Below are positions 7,083 to 14,995 of a stretch of 64,000 nt of DNA, one piece after another. The position numbers and the translations under genes were made by a program. Each line of letters begins with the position of its first letter. The first letter of the stretch is position 1. The notes beneath the pieces were generated by a model that saw only the letters and a program-made list of their open reading frames with translations, ran no database searches and was not told the DNA's origin. Source of the stretch: Nanohaloarchaea archaeon SW_7_43_1 (GTDB lineage: Archaea; Nanohalarchaeota; Nanosalinia; Nanosalinales; Nanosalinaceae); assembly GCA_003009795.1 (NCBI GenBank), contig PXPE01000001.1, positions 756,739 through 820,738 of the forward strand. Direction: 5' to 3'.

Positions 7083-8102
7083 ATGAGGCGACCGAATACG
7101 GTTATAGAGGACGCAAGGGTCTTGAGAGCAGATTATCTCCCAAATCGGATGGTTCACAGGGATCCACAGACACGTGAGATCAAGAGAAATCTGGAGCCTA
7201 TGTTGGAAGGAAAGACTGCCCGAAACATGCTTCTATATGGAGCTCCAGGAACCGGGAAGACCACGATGGCGAACTACGTAGTGGACGAAATACAGAAATA
7301 TTCCTCAGAAGTTGTCTCAGGCAGCGTCAACTGCTGGAAGTACCCTTCCCGATTCAAAGTGTACTATAACATCCTACAGGATCTCGGAGTCAATTTGATC
7401 CATAGAACCGGGACTCCAACCGATGAACTGGTGGATAAATTCCAGTCAAAAGCGAGGAAGAGACCTACAATAGTTATACTCGATGAAGTAGATCAGATAG
7501 AGGATGAAAGAATTCTCTACGACTTTGCACGAATGGAGGATGTGGCACTTATAATGCTGGCCAACAAGGAAACCGCTCTCTACGATGTCGATGAAAGAAT
7601 CAGATCCTCTCTAGAAGGAACCAAAGACATACATTTCCCTGAATATTCAAGGGACGAACTTATCGATATACTCGGGGACAGAAGAGAATGGGGACTGAGA
7701 AACAAAGCCATAGAAAGAAATGGTCTGAGACGGATAGCGGTGAGATCAAGGGGTGATGCAAGAATAGCTATCAACTCTTTGAGAATAGCTGCGGAGGAAG
7801 CTGAAAAAGAGGACTTGGAAGAGATAACTAGTAACATCATAGATGAATCGATCCCGGAGGCTGAGAAGGAAAACAAGTCCAAATCGAAGGAGAAGCTCAC
7901 CAACCATCAAAGAGTCCTCTACGATATTATAGAAGATGAAGGAGAAATTAAACCAGGGAAACTGTATGAAAAGTATGAGGAAGAGATCGAAAATCCTAAG
8001 GTTAAGAGAACCTTGAGAAAATATCTTTCAAAGATGGATCATTACCGGCTGATAGAATCCGAAGGAGAAGGACGCTGGCGGAAATACATGATACAGGAAT
8101 AG
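7083..8102 (+). CDS. Orc1/Cdc6 replication initiator
   Basis: An AAA+ ATPase with Walker A GAPGTGKTT (about residues 53-60), Walker B VILDEVDQIED (about 130) and a sensor 2 region in RSRGDARIAINSLR. The last 80 residues form the winged helix that binds origin DNA. I start it at the ATG at 7083 because VIEDARVLRADYLP then sits at the usual distance from the N terminus and a TATA-like stretch (cttaaaaag, 7047-7055) lies just upstream. An in-frame ATG at 7017 would add 22 atypical residues and overlap the GGAAC repeats. It binds and melts the origin and loads MCM, whose gene is 6 kb away. Confidence 0.92.
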   Translation: MRRPNTVIEDARVLRADYLPNRMVHRDPQTREIKRNLEPMLEGKTARNMLLYGAPGTGKTTMANYVVDEIQKYSSEVVSGSVNCWKYPSRFKVYYNILQDLGVNLIHRTGTPTDELVDKFQSKARKRPTIVILDEVDQIEDERILYDFARMEDVALIMLANKETALYDVDERIRSSLEGTKDIHFPEYSRDELIDILGDRREWGLRNKAIERNGLRRIAVRSRGDARIAINSLRIAAEEAEKEDLEEITSNIIDESIPEAEKENKSKSKEKLTNHQRVLYDIIEDEGEIKPGKLYEKYEEEIENPKVKRTLRKYLSKMDHYRLIESEGEGRWRKYMIQE

Positions 8103-8174
8103 AAGTTTCAACCTACTGGAACTACCGGCAAACTGCTCACTTGTTTATAAACCAGGTTTCTCACATTATAGGAT

Positions 8175-8351
8175 ATGTCAAAAAACCATCGCACCTATAA
8201 AGATCATCTGAAATACCTGCCTGAAAAAGAACGCAGAGCCCTAGAAGAAGCGTTTTTCATCAAGAAAGAAGTCGAAGATGCTTGCGAGTCCATGATTCGT
8301 CAGATCAACCGTTCCAAAACCATCAGACAAAAGGCTTTGAAACGTGCTTAA
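8175..8351 (+). CDS. Small basic helical protein, 58 aa
   Basis: An ATG frame encodes a basic, helical 58-residue protein (MSKNHRTYKDHLKYLPEKER at the start, ending RQKALKRA). Codon use matches the neighbours and no family is recognised. It follows orc1 by 72 bp on the same strand. Its stop is embedded in the left arm of an inverted repeat with a T-run, consistent with a terminator directly after the gene. The basic charge is unusual here and suggests nucleic-acid binding, which is inference. Confidence 0.6.
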   Translation: MSKNHRTYKDHLKYLPEKERRALEEAFFIKKEVEDACESMIRQINRSKTIRQKALKRA

Positions 8352-8391
8352 AAACCGTTATTAACTGTACTGAACGATTAGAACGGTTTTT
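8350..8391 (+). terminator. Inverted repeat with T-run
   Basis: The arms AAAAACCGTT (8350-8359) and AACGGTTTTT (8382-8391) are perfect complements with a 22-base loop. The repeat overlaps the stop codon of the 58-aa gene and ends in five T residues. It is the clearest terminator-like hairpin in this part of the window. Confidence 0.5.
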
Positions 8392-8430
8392 AGCCAAGGA
8401 CTATATAAAGGTTAGGTGACTCATTGTAGT

Positions 8431-8556
8431 ATGATGCGAACCGATTTCGCGGACGAAACCGGGGACCAGATTCCGGTTGAGTTCAACGATGAAGGGATTA
8501 TATCCCGTACGGTAAGCAGGATCAAGAATGCATTTCAAGGATCCAGAGACAAGTAA
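8431..8556 (+). CDS. Small acidic protein, 41 aa
   Basis: An ATG frame (MMRTDFADETGDQIPVEFND at the start, ending FQGSRDK) is preceded by a strong TATA box, ctatataaagg at 8400-8410, about 25-30 bp before the start, as expected for a leaderless transcript. The product is unknown, soluble and acidic at its N-terminal half. The promoter and codon pattern are the main support. It is too short for a domain call. Confidence 0.5.
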   Translation: MMRTDFADETGDQIPVEFNDEGIISRTVSRIKNAFQGSRDK

Positions 8557-8671
8557 TCTGGACCTGCATCCTATTATTATTCTTCTATTCTGTTGTTCAG
8601 CTCAAACTCTAAGAAAAGTAAAGATCGAATATGTAGAATGAAAATTGAATATAGGAAAAAATAGGCCGAAC

Positions 8672-9049
8672 TTATTCGTCAACGAGCTCGCCGTTAATTA
8701 CTCCTTCCTGTCCGGGCCGGGAAGTCACTCTGGCCTTTCCTTCGGAAGTCTGGACAACCGTTCCCTTGGTCAGAAGTGATCTTCTCACATAGTTGGGGTT
8801 GGCAGGGTTGTCTTCAACTGATTCGATCTCTACATTCTCTACTTCGCCGTCAGTAGCCAAGTTAATTTTCTCTGCTCTTTTGACTACATTCTTCTGATTG
8901 CCTCCTCTGGTCTTTCTCTTCTCAACTTTTTTCTCTCCTTTCTCAGGTGCTGAGAACTCAGATCCCATCTCGTGTTTTTTGGGTTTCCGGTTTCTTCTTT
9001 TTCTTCCACCAGTTTTCTTTCTGCCGGATTGTCTGTGTAAAATGGCCAT
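8672..9049 (-). CDS. rps8e: 30S ribosomal protein S8e
   Basis: The N terminus is highly basic, with the S8e signature GRKKTGGRKRRNRKPKKHEMG, and the C-terminal half has the conserved NPANPNYVRRSLLTKGTVVQT and RVTSRPGQEGVINGEL. At 125 aa it has the usual archaeal length. It belongs to the small ribosomal subunit. It is divergent from the LSm gene, with a 138-bp spacer holding both promoters, including gtttatataaatt near 9140. Confidence 0.97.
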   Translation of the reverse strand: MAILHRQSGRKKTGGRKRRNRKPKKHEMGSEFSAPEKGEKKVEKRKTRGGNQKNVVKRAEKINLATDGEVENVEIESVEDNPANPNYVRRSLLTKGTVVQTSEGKARVTSRPGQEGVINGELVDE

Positions 9050-9187
9050 AAGAAAATCTAGATATGAAATCTTATAAACAACAGTGAGAGAGGCTCTGTT
9101 TTCAGGCTGAAAACCTTCTAGGCAGAAGGATCTCGGTAGGTTTATATAAATTGTCGATGATTCGGTATCATAAGGTGTACAGCTTTT

Positions 9188-9421
9188 ATGGGAAACGATG
9201 ACAGTGGAAAAAGACCTTTAGATGTACTAGATACTGCAAAAGGTGACAGAGTAATAGCAAAATTAAAAGGAGGGAAAACAGTTTCAGGCAACCTGAAAGC
9301 ATTCGACCTCCATCTAAACATGTGGCTTGAAGATGCCTCCGTAAACGAAGATGGAGGGCAAACGGACTACGGAAAACTGATCATCCGTGGAGACAACGTA
9401 ATACTGGTCAGCCCTGAATAA
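9188..9421 (+). CDS. LSm/Sm-like archaeal RNA-binding protein
   Basis: The 77-aa protein carries both Sm motifs: Sm1 with GKTVSGNLKAFDLHLNMWLEDA and Sm2 with LIIRGDNVILVSPE. Archaeal SmAP proteins form heptameric rings that bind U-rich RNA. The gene sits 18 bp upstream of rpl37e, the common archaeal arrangement, so the two are probably co-transcribed from the TATA box near 9140. Confidence 0.95.
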   Translation: MGNDDSGKRPLDVLDTAKGDRVIAKLKGGKTVSGNLKAFDLHLNMWLEDASVNEDGGQTDYGKLIIRGDNVILVSPE

Positions 9422-9439
9422 TAAACGAGGTTTTCATCA

Positions 9440-9601
9440 ATGGGACTAAACAAAGGAAAACGAAACAACAAATCACACGGCAAATGCCGACGATGTGGAG
9501 AAAAATCCTTCCATCTCAGAAAAAAAGAGTGCGCATCATGCGGATTTGGAAAGACCTCGAAAAGAAACGACTTTGACAAGGCCAAGCCGAGAAAACAGTG
9601 A
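9440..9601 (+). CDS. rpl37e: 50S ribosomal protein L37e
   Basis: A 53-aa basic zinc-ribbon protein starting [20 protein letters not shown], with the two cysteine pairs CRRC and CASC and the conserved [15 protein letters not shown]. It is slightly shorter than the usual 57-60 aa. It forms an operon with the LSm gene. Its TGA stop overlaps an in-frame GTG of the following gene. Confidence 0.95.
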   Translation: MGLNKGKRNNKSHGKCRRCGEKSFHLRKKECASCGFGKTSKRNDFDKAKPRKQ

Positions 9602-9603
9602 CA

Positions 9604-9834
9604 ATGAAAGAGGAATACTCAGTCATAATATTGAGTAAATCAGGAGACTTTCTGCTCGAAAATGAAGAACAGTTAAACAGAAGAGAAAATGGTATAGAAG
9701 CAGATGAGCCTTACATCATGACTGAGGATGAAACCGCTCACAGGATCAGAGCGAAAGAAGTATTCATTCCGTACAGCTCGGTTGAGAACATTCAATACGG
9801 AAAATTCGAGCAGGAAACCGAGAAAGCAAATTAA
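9604..9834 (+). CDS. Hypothetical protein, 76 aa, downstream of L37e
   Basis: I do not recognise this protein. It starts MKEEYSVIILSKSGDF and contains FIPYSSVENIQYGKFEQETE, suggesting a small beta-rich domain. An alternative GTG at 9598 overlaps the L37e stop and adds two residues. I prefer the ATG at 9604. It is the third gene of the LSm-L37e operon, and tRNA-Lys follows 5 bp after its stop. Confidence 0.65.
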   Translation: MKEEYSVIILSKSGDFLLENEEQLNRRENGIEADEPYIMTEDETAHRIRAKEVFIPYSSVENIQYGKFEQETEKAN

Positions 9835-9839
9835 TACTT

Positions 9840-10000
9840 GGGCTCGTAGCTCAGTCTGGCAGAGCACCGGCCTTTTACCTAAGTCGAAGACACTCCAACC
9901 CCAATATCTGAGGAGTCAACCACGATGATGACCTCAAGATCAGAAGGATTCGACATAAGAAGCTAGCCGGTAGTCGCGGGTTCAAATCCCGTCGAGCCCA
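9840..10000 (+). tRNA. tRNA-Lys (anticodon TTT) with 87-nt intron
   Basis: Acceptor GGGCTCG pairs with CGAGCCC. The D-arm, the anticodon stem CCGGC/GCCGG with loop CTTTTA-A, and the T-arm CGGGTTCAAATCCCG are complete, with discriminator A. The intron is placed at the canonical 37/38 position, about 9878-9964. It is closed by GTCGAA/TTCGAC (9883-9888 with 9949-9954). It contains ATGATGA (9925-9931), an exact match to a box C consensus, and CTGA (9908-9911), a box D match. The exact splice sites were not proven by folding a bulge-helix-bulge. Confidence 0.93.
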
Positions 10001-10059
10001 CTTCAACTACAACCTGTATCTCCGAAAAATTAAAGTGTTTCTTAATCCAAGATTCCATT

Positions 10060-10380
10060 ATGCCTGACAAACACAATCTTACGAACTCTAACGTGAACCA
10101 GAAAGTAAAGGAACAGATTGGTGTATACAAGCTTTACAATTCACATGGCGGTCCTGTAAGATATGTAGGTATGTCAGATAATGTCAAAGACAGGCTGAAG
10201 AACCACACCAATGATTACAGTTACTTTGAAGTCAACTACTGCCAAAGTGAAAGAGACGCGTACGAAAGGCAAGGCCAGTTATTCCATCAACATGGTGGAA
10301 AAGAGAAGCTGGATAATAAACGGCATCCTCCCAGACCTCACAAGAGAGTGAAATGCCCTGGATGCGGGATCCATGAGTAA
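10060..10380 (+). CDS. GIY-YIG nuclease-domain protein
   Basis: The motifs GVYKLY and VRYVGMS correspond to the GIY and YIG elements about 15 residues apart. An Arg in DRLKNH and a Glu in DAYERQGQ fit the catalytic Arg and Glu positions. The C terminus holds CPGCG, possibly half of a zinc site. At 106 aa it is a minimal nuclease domain. No intron, transposon or UvrC context is near, so substrate and role are unknown. Confidence 0.75.
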   Translation: MPDKHNLTNSNVNQKVKEQIGVYKLYNSHGGPVRYVGMSDNVKDRLKNHTNDYSYFEVNYCQSERDAYERQGQLFHQHGGKEKLDNKRHPPRPHKRVKCPGCGIHE

Positions 10381-10405
10381 ATTATCTATCTAATAAGAAC
10401 AATGA

Positions 10406-10888
10406 TTACAGACCAATACTTCTCTTAACCATTCTAGTAATCTTCGTGGCCCGAGCGGCAATACCTGCCTCCTTGAAGAAAGTAGCCGAGATAAATGCAC
10501 TCTCCTCCTCAAAAAGCCCGATTTCAGTAATCATCTCAACCAGTTTAACCTGCTTCAAAACTGAGAAAGCAGGAACCACAAGCAGAAAATCCAGCCAGTG
10601 ATTATGAACAAACTGCTCTCTGTGATCGGAAAGCCTCAACTCCACAGAAAGTCTTGTGGCAAAGTAAAGAACTACAGCCCAATTCAAGTAATTGATGTAA
10701 ACCGCCATTTTATCCGTGACCGGGACTGCAAGAGTGAAAATCAGTACGAAAGTCAGTGAAAGCAATGCGATTGGAAGAATCTGGTCAAGGAAATTCTTCA
10801 GCTTAGAAGCTTTATGCCTAGAGATAACTTTCTCCATTGACTCACCGATTCTCTCAACATCTTTACGATATTTCTCTTCTAAGCTCAC
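10406..10888 (-). CDS. Membrane protein resembling a voltage-sensor-like ion-channel domain
   Basis: A 160-aa protein with a charged N-terminal helix and about three hydrophobic segments: ALLSLTFVLIFTLAVPV, NWAVVLYFATRLSVEL and WLDFLLVVPAFSVL. The third resembles the S3 segment of ion-transport domains, and the following RATKITRMVKRS is basic like an S4. No pore segment or selectivity filter is visible, so if related it would be a sensor-only or partial channel protein. It is convergent with the GIY-YIG gene with a 25-bp gap. Confidence 0.6.
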   Translation of the reverse strand: MSLEEKYRKDVERIGESMEKVISRHKASKLKNFLDQILPIALLSLTFVLIFTLAVPVTDKMAVYINYLNWAVVLYFATRLSVELRLSDHREQFVHNHWLDFLLVVPAFSVLKQVKLVEMITEIGLFEEESAFISATFFKEAGIAARATKITRMVKRSIGL

Positions 10889-10978
10889 AGCACATCACTT
10901 ATAACTAGTTGGGTTAAAAACTATCGATAAAGGGTTTGATTAAAAACCCTTACGAAACCAAGTTTTTCTACACAATCA

Positions 10979-11119
10979 GGACCGGTAGCTTAGCCAGGTT
11001 ATAGCGCCACGCTGATAAAAACAGATTATCTCAGATGAGAATCTGTCCGAGCTGAAATCTTGATTCAGCAGAGGAATTCAGAAACGTGGAGACCCCCAGT
11101 TCAAATCTGGGCCGGTCCA
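10979..11119 (+). tRNA. tRNA-Ile (anticodon GAT) with 66-nt intron
   Basis: Acceptor GGACCGG pairs with CCGGTCC, discriminator A. The anticodon stem is CCACG/CGTGG with loop CTGATA-A, giving GAT. The T-arm is CCCAGTTCAAATCTGGG. The intron at 37/38 spans about 11018-11083 and folds into two hairpins, ACAGATT/AATCTGT and GCTGAA/TTCAGC. The splice sites are assigned by position. Confidence 0.93.
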
Positions 11120-11152
11120 TCAACCTCTATTCACTGCTCTTTCTTGACCTAA

Positions 11153-11308
11153 ATCGAGGTCGATAACTTAGATGGGATTCACGGAACTAACGGAAAACCA
11201 CAATATGCCACTTACTGGGATATTCGACCAGGAATCAAGAAAACGGAAGAAATCTCGAAGGAAATGATGGAAACTAATAGAGAGTTTCTAATCTTCAACA
11301 AAAAATGA
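11153..11308 (+). pseudogene. Possible decayed coding fragment
   Basis: A frame without a standard start encodes a coding-like stretch including DGIHGTNGKPQYATYWDIRP and ending FLIFNKK, with a stop at 11306-11308. A TAA lies immediately upstream at 11150-11152. It may be the tail of a gene lost beside the tRNA-Ile and the DUF433/DUF5615 pair. It may also be chance. Confidence 0.3.
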
Positions 11309-11337
11309 TAAAACAGCTTGGCTCTAAAAACTCCATT

Positions 11338-11556
11338 ATGTCTGATATTGTCTCTACAAAAGACACGCTTCACGGCAAACCAAGAATCAAGGGTAGTAGA
11401 GTAAATGCAGAGACACTCTACGAACTACATAAAATTAGAGAGATGACTCTTGAAGAAATTGCCGAGCAGTATCCAAGCATTTCTGTTGAAGATGTAGAGG
11501 CAGCGGTCGAGTACATGAAAAATGAGAAAGACGATAGGGCATCAGTAACGGCTTAA
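11338..11556 (+). CDS. DUF433-family antitoxin-like protein
   Basis: The sequence MSDIVSTKDTLHGKPRIKGSR followed by MTLEEIAEQYPSISVEDVEAAVEYM matches DUF433, a small helix-turn-helix family usually paired with PIN-like DUF5615 toxins. I start at the ATG at 11338, as the upstream ATG at 11305 adds 11 atypical residues. The partner lies on the opposite strand, tail to tail. Both stop codons lie inside one TTAA at 11553-11556. The usual arrangement is co-directional. Confidence 0.8.
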   Translation: MSDIVSTKDTLHGKPRIKGSRVNAETLYELHKIREMTLEEIAEQYPSISVEDVEAAVEYMKNEKDDRASVTA

Positions 11557-11909
11557 AACACTCCATAGTAATCTGAGACACGCCATACATTGCCTATCAT
11601 AGATTCTCTCGGAATATTCTCCAGCATATTTTTGACTGTATCAGCCACCAAATTCCAATCACGTAGATGCATCTGGTTGTCAATCAAGATACCGGAATGT
11701 TCAAACTCCCGGTTTCTCTCCCTAAAATCTTCGTCTTTAGTTAGTAGCGGGGCTTCCTTTTCTATAGCGAACCCGATAAATTCTCGATCTGAAGCACTTT
11801 TCTCATGGCTTAAAACCTCTGTACCTCGACCTTCTAATTTGTAGCCGATCTCTGTAGGAACATCCTCATCGAGAACAAACTTCTCAAAATAATCAGTATC
11901 CTCAGCCAT
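11553..11909 (-). CDS. DUF5615 PIN-like protein, probable toxin partner
   Basis: The N-terminal VLDEDVPTEIGYKLEGRG, followed by SDREFIGFAIEKEAPLLTKDEDF, is typical of DUF5615/Mut7-C-like PIN proteins, with acidic residues for metal binding (Asp in LDEDVP and in TKDEDF). It is a predicted RNase, about 118 aa. It faces the DUF433 gene in a convergent pair sharing TTAA. It must have its own promoter, probably in the AT-rich spacer after 11909. Toxin activity is inferred from the family. Confidence 0.75.
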   Translation of the reverse strand: MAEDTDYFEKFVLDEDVPTEIGYKLEGRGTEVLSHEKSASDREFIGFAIEKEAPLLTKDEDFRERNREFEHSGILIDNQMHLRDWNLVADTVKNMLENIPRESMIGNVWRVSDYYGVF

Positions 11910-12229
11910 AACTAAGAATAAGGTTAGCAGATAAAAATACCATTTGATTAAAATCTTTTAACAGACAGGCATAATAGAAAACCCTTTATCCGATAGTTGC
12001 CTATAGGAGCTTGAAGAAAAGTTAATTTATTCAAGTTTTTGTGACTAGTTTAGTCTATGGCGTTGTTTCTGTCACCAAGAACAGTAAAAACCTAAGCTCC
12101 ATCAGTTAATTAAGAGGAAATACAGCAAATACGAGTTTCAGCTTAGGGCTGGTTTACTCTTATTTCTATGTTGGAACTTTTTCTAGAGAAAATATTGATT
12201 TAAGAATCGATGGCTCATATGAGGATAGA
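11910..12229. other. AT-rich intergenic region with a terminator-like hairpin
   Basis: No convincing gene is seen in this 320-bp spacer between divergent genes. It holds a hairpin CTTGAA/TTCAAG (12010-12035) followed by TTTTT (12036-12040) and several AT-rich stretches usable as promoters for the flanking genes. A short ATG frame near 12170 encodes only 11 residues. Confidence 0.4.
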
Positions 12230-13090
12230 ATGGCTTCATCAGACCGTGAAGAGGAACAAAGGTCTCGAAGAGAGGTATTAGGTCTAAATCTTGGCCATGT
12301 CGAGGACAAAGAAGTTTTTGAAGAAGATGTAAATCCGTATAGTCGAAGAGAGTTCCTGCAACATATGAAGAAACTATCATACCTGTCTTTGGGAGGATAC
12401 TCAGCTGATACTACCGTTAATATCTGGAGGCAGATGTCCATTAATGAATTTGAGCCATTTGATCCTCAAGACCATTTCCACGAGCAGGGTATAGACGCTT
12501 TTCTAGACGGGGAAACACCGGCAATCGAACTCTATGTAGTTGGAAGTGACACATTTGGTGATGTTCAGCTCATGACCTCTGAATATGAAAAAGTGCTTGA
12601 ACGCGAAGCTAACACATTGTCAAATCAGGGCATTTTAGGGATTGAAACAAACTATGTCCACGATACAGAAATCCAGAACCAAGTTGAAAGCAGCACAGTG
12701 AAAGAGTTAAACTCTGCAGATGATGAGGCCATGGAAAGCATAGAGAACTTTCTCAAAGAAGAATACAATGCGGAAGTCAATAACTTCCATGTTCTAGTAG
12801 GAGATTTTGAAACCGGGTGGGGAGATTACAAAGGTAGTTACATAGGGGAAAGCTATTCTGCAGTCTGTAACACCCGAACTGATAAGTATGTCTGTAATCA
12901 GGTTCTGCATCAAATAGGTCATATGTTTGGGGCACCACATTCAGCATTCATGTCATTTAATGATCAGATGAGTTGGAGTCCTTTAAAGGAAATTAGAGCT
13001 CATTTGGATATAGTTCCATATGGAGTGGAGACTAAGCATAAAGTTGAGGAAAACTTAAACAAAAGGTCGAGTAAAGACGAAATAATATAG
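12230..13090 (+). CDS. Metzincin-like protein with Gln in place of the catalytic Glu
   Basis: Residues 227-237 read HQIGHMFGAPH, the zinc signature HExxHxxGxxH with Gln228 instead of Glu, and Met241 fits a Met-turn. The zinc ligands are intact, so metal binding is plausible but proteolysis is not. Near the N terminus SRREFLQ (38-44) resembles a twin-arginine motif, though the following hydrophobic stretch is weak. Cysteines at 213 and 222 could form a disulphide. It stands alone. It may be a metal-binding or adhesive pseudoprotease or a decaying gene. Confidence 0.7.
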   Translation: MASSDREEEQRSRREVLGLNLGHVEDKEVFEEDVNPYSRREFLQHMKKLSYLSLGGYSADTTVNIWRQMSINEFEPFDPQDHFHEQGIDAFLDGETPAIELYVVGSDTFGDVQLMTSEYEKVLEREANTLSNQGILGIETNYVHDTEIQNQVESSTVKELNSADDEAMESIENFLKEEYNAEVNNFHVLVGDFETGWGDYKGSYIGESYSAVCNTRTDKYVCNQVLHQIGHMFGAPHSAFMSFNDQMSWSPLKEIRAHLDIVPYGVETKHKVEENLNKRSSKDEII

Positions 13091-13113
13091 GAGCAAATAT
13101 GGAAAATAGCTTT

Positions 13114-13434
13114 CTAGGATTTTCTGACGAATATTAGGTATTTAGCGGGTTTGTGGCCAACTTTCTTTCTATCAGTTACTTTTTCCGTTTCTATGGGTGT
13201 TTGATCATATACATTTGAGGGCTTCTGTACCCATTCCCAGTTTTGTATGCCGGATTGCTCACTTAATTTCGAGCTGATTTTCTGAGATATTTTCTTCAAG
13301 TTTCCATTAATTTTTTCGGCTTCTCTACCAGGAACTTTTTTGGAGAAGAGATTGATTTCCAGTTGATCCGCACCCAATTTCCTTACGTTCTTAATTCCTT
13401 TTATCGAATTCAATTTCTCAATTATACTTTCCAT
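13114..13434 (-). CDS. Hypothetical protein, 106 aa
   Basis: I do not recognise this protein. It begins MESIIEKLNSIKGIKNVRKLGADQL and ends VGHKPAKYLIFVRKS. It is basic and looks like a small alpha/beta domain. It is co-directional with the photolyase gene, which lies 35 bp upstream, so the two may be co-transcribed. The convergent metzincin-like gene ends 23 bp away. Confidence 0.55.
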   Translation of the reverse strand: MESIIEKLNSIKGIKNVRKLGADQLEINLFSKKVPGREAEKINGNLKKISQKISSKLSEQSGIQNWEWVQKPSNVYDQTPIETEKVTDRKKVGHKPAKYLIFVRKS

Positions 13435-13469
13435 GTTTGACCCTTTCGCAGTTACAATCTTGTACAGTT

Positions 13470-14942
13470 TCAGTATTCTGTTAATGATTTTTGATTTGAT
13501 GCATTCTCAATTATTTGCTCTCTATCATGTTTTGGGCTTAAAGAAGCTCTTTTCCAGACTTCGTCATCTTTGAATGCAGCGTATGCTTCTCCTTTCTTTG
13601 CTTTGAAGAATTTTCTAGCTTTTTGTGCTTTATTTTTGCGGTTTACAATTGGTTCTGGATAGTTTTTACCTATATCCACGCCGGTTTTTCTCTGCTCTTT
13701 ATCTGACATTTCCCATGGTTTCACTATCTGTTCCGGACTCAAAGCTCTTAGTTCTGGTACGTACTTTTTGATAAATTTTCCTTCGGGATCATTATCCTTT
13801 ATCTGTTTGGTTGGGTTGTATATTCTGTGTTTGTGGACACCTACGATTCCGGAATGCATCTGCCACTGGTAGTAGTTTATAGCTATGTCTGAATCTATCA
13901 AATGTTTGTAGAAGAAATCGGCGCCTTCTTTCCACCACTGTCCTAGAATGTATGAGAAAAATGTAGCACACATCGCTCTCATGCGAAAATTGATCCAACC
14001 AGTTTCCACCAGAGCTCTCATCGAAGCATCAACTAATGGATAACCGGTTTCTCCTTTTTTCCAGGCATTGATTTTTTCTTCACTTCTATCTTCTTTGTTT
14101 AAATCTCTGAAAACAGGATTGACAGATTCCTTATGCAATTTCGGATTATCTTCTACTTTTTGGCTTATATTCAGATGCCAATAGATTCTATCGATAAACA
14201 TTTCGAACTTATCTGGTTTTTCAGAGTTTTTTGCTCTCCACTTGGCGTGTCTGAAAACTTGCCGTCTTGATACACAACCATATCTGATATATGGTGATAG
14301 ATGTGAAGTGTTTTTCTCCGCTTTTATAGGTGAGGAAATACTTGATGGGTATTTCTCTATGTTATCTAGAAAGTCTTGAAGACGTTTGCCTGCTTCTTTA
14401 GATCCTCCAGGACCAAATTTTTTCTTTTCAGGTTCGATGTCATACTTTTCTCTTATTTCATCAAGTTTGATTCCGGCCTCTAAAGGATTATCTTCTATAT
14501 CCTCAGGAGTTCTAAAGGGTTTTGATTTGATGTAGTTTTCTGCATTTGCTCTCCAGTTTTTCCTAGCTCCTTCCTTATTTCTTACTATTCCGTCACCCGT
14601 GAAACCTGTAAATCTCTGTCTAGCTTTTTCTTCCATTTGTCGACGAAAATGATTAGCATCCTCGTTAAAATATATTTCATACCCTTCATCCTGTAATCCG
14701 GATAAAACTTTGACCGGATTCCCTTTGAAAAGTGCTATCCTCGAGTTTTTGGCTTGATACTGCCTGTTCAAATCTTGGAGGCACTCAATCACAAACTCTA
14801 TTCTAGTATCCGAAACTAATTCATTCTCTAACCAGTTAGGATCAAAAATATAAATCGGAACGGCTTTTTGCCCGGCCTCAGATAGCGCTTTGTTATCCCT
14901 GAGCCTCAAGTCGTTCCTATGCCAAACTACTTTCCTGTCCAT
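13470..14942 (-). CDS. Deoxyribodipyrimidine photolyase/cryptochrome family
   Basis: A 490-aa FAD and antenna protein starting VVWHRNDLRLRDNKAL. The FAD-binding half includes GYPLVDASMRALVETGWINFRMR and an Asn- and Trp-rich block with INYYQWQMHSGIVG. The arrangement and length match class I photolyases, which repair UV-induced pyrimidine dimers with blue light, or related cryptochromes. It would suit a sunlit brine organism. A perfect 7-bp palindrome lies upstream of the start. Confidence 0.93.
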   Translation of the reverse strand: MDRKVVWHRNDLRLRDNKALSEAGQKAVPIYIFDPNWLENELVSDTRIEFVIECLQDLNRQYQAKNSRIALFKGNPVKVLSGLQDEGYEIYFNEDANHFRRQMEEKARQRFTGFTGDGIVRNKEGARKNWRANAENYIKSKPFRTPEDIEDNPLEAGIKLDEIREKYDIEPEKKKFGPGGSKEAGKRLQDFLDNIEKYPSSISSPIKAEKNTSHLSPYIRYGCVSRRQVFRHAKWRAKNSEKPDKFEMFIDRIYWHLNISQKVEDNPKLHKESVNPVFRDLNKEDRSEEKINAWKKGETGYPLVDASMRALVETGWINFRMRAMCATFFSYILGQWWKEGADFFYKHLIDSDIAINYYQWQMHSGIVGVHKHRIYNPTKQIKDNDPEGKFIKKYVPELRALSPEQIVKPWEMSDKEQRKTGVDIGKNYPEPIVNRKNKAQKARKFFKAKKGEAYAAFKDDEVWKRASLSPKHDREQIIENASNQKSLTEY

Positions 14943-14995
14943 ATTAGAACCATTCTATGAAGAATTTCATATACTTTGACACCATTGATATCAAG

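Noticed and set aside
10060-10380. GIY-YIG gene as the homing endonuclease of the tRNA-Lys intron
   Set aside because: The gene lies outside the tRNA, 60 bp downstream, and tRNA introns of this type are spliced by a protein endonuclease and are not known to be mobile through GIY-YIG enzymes.
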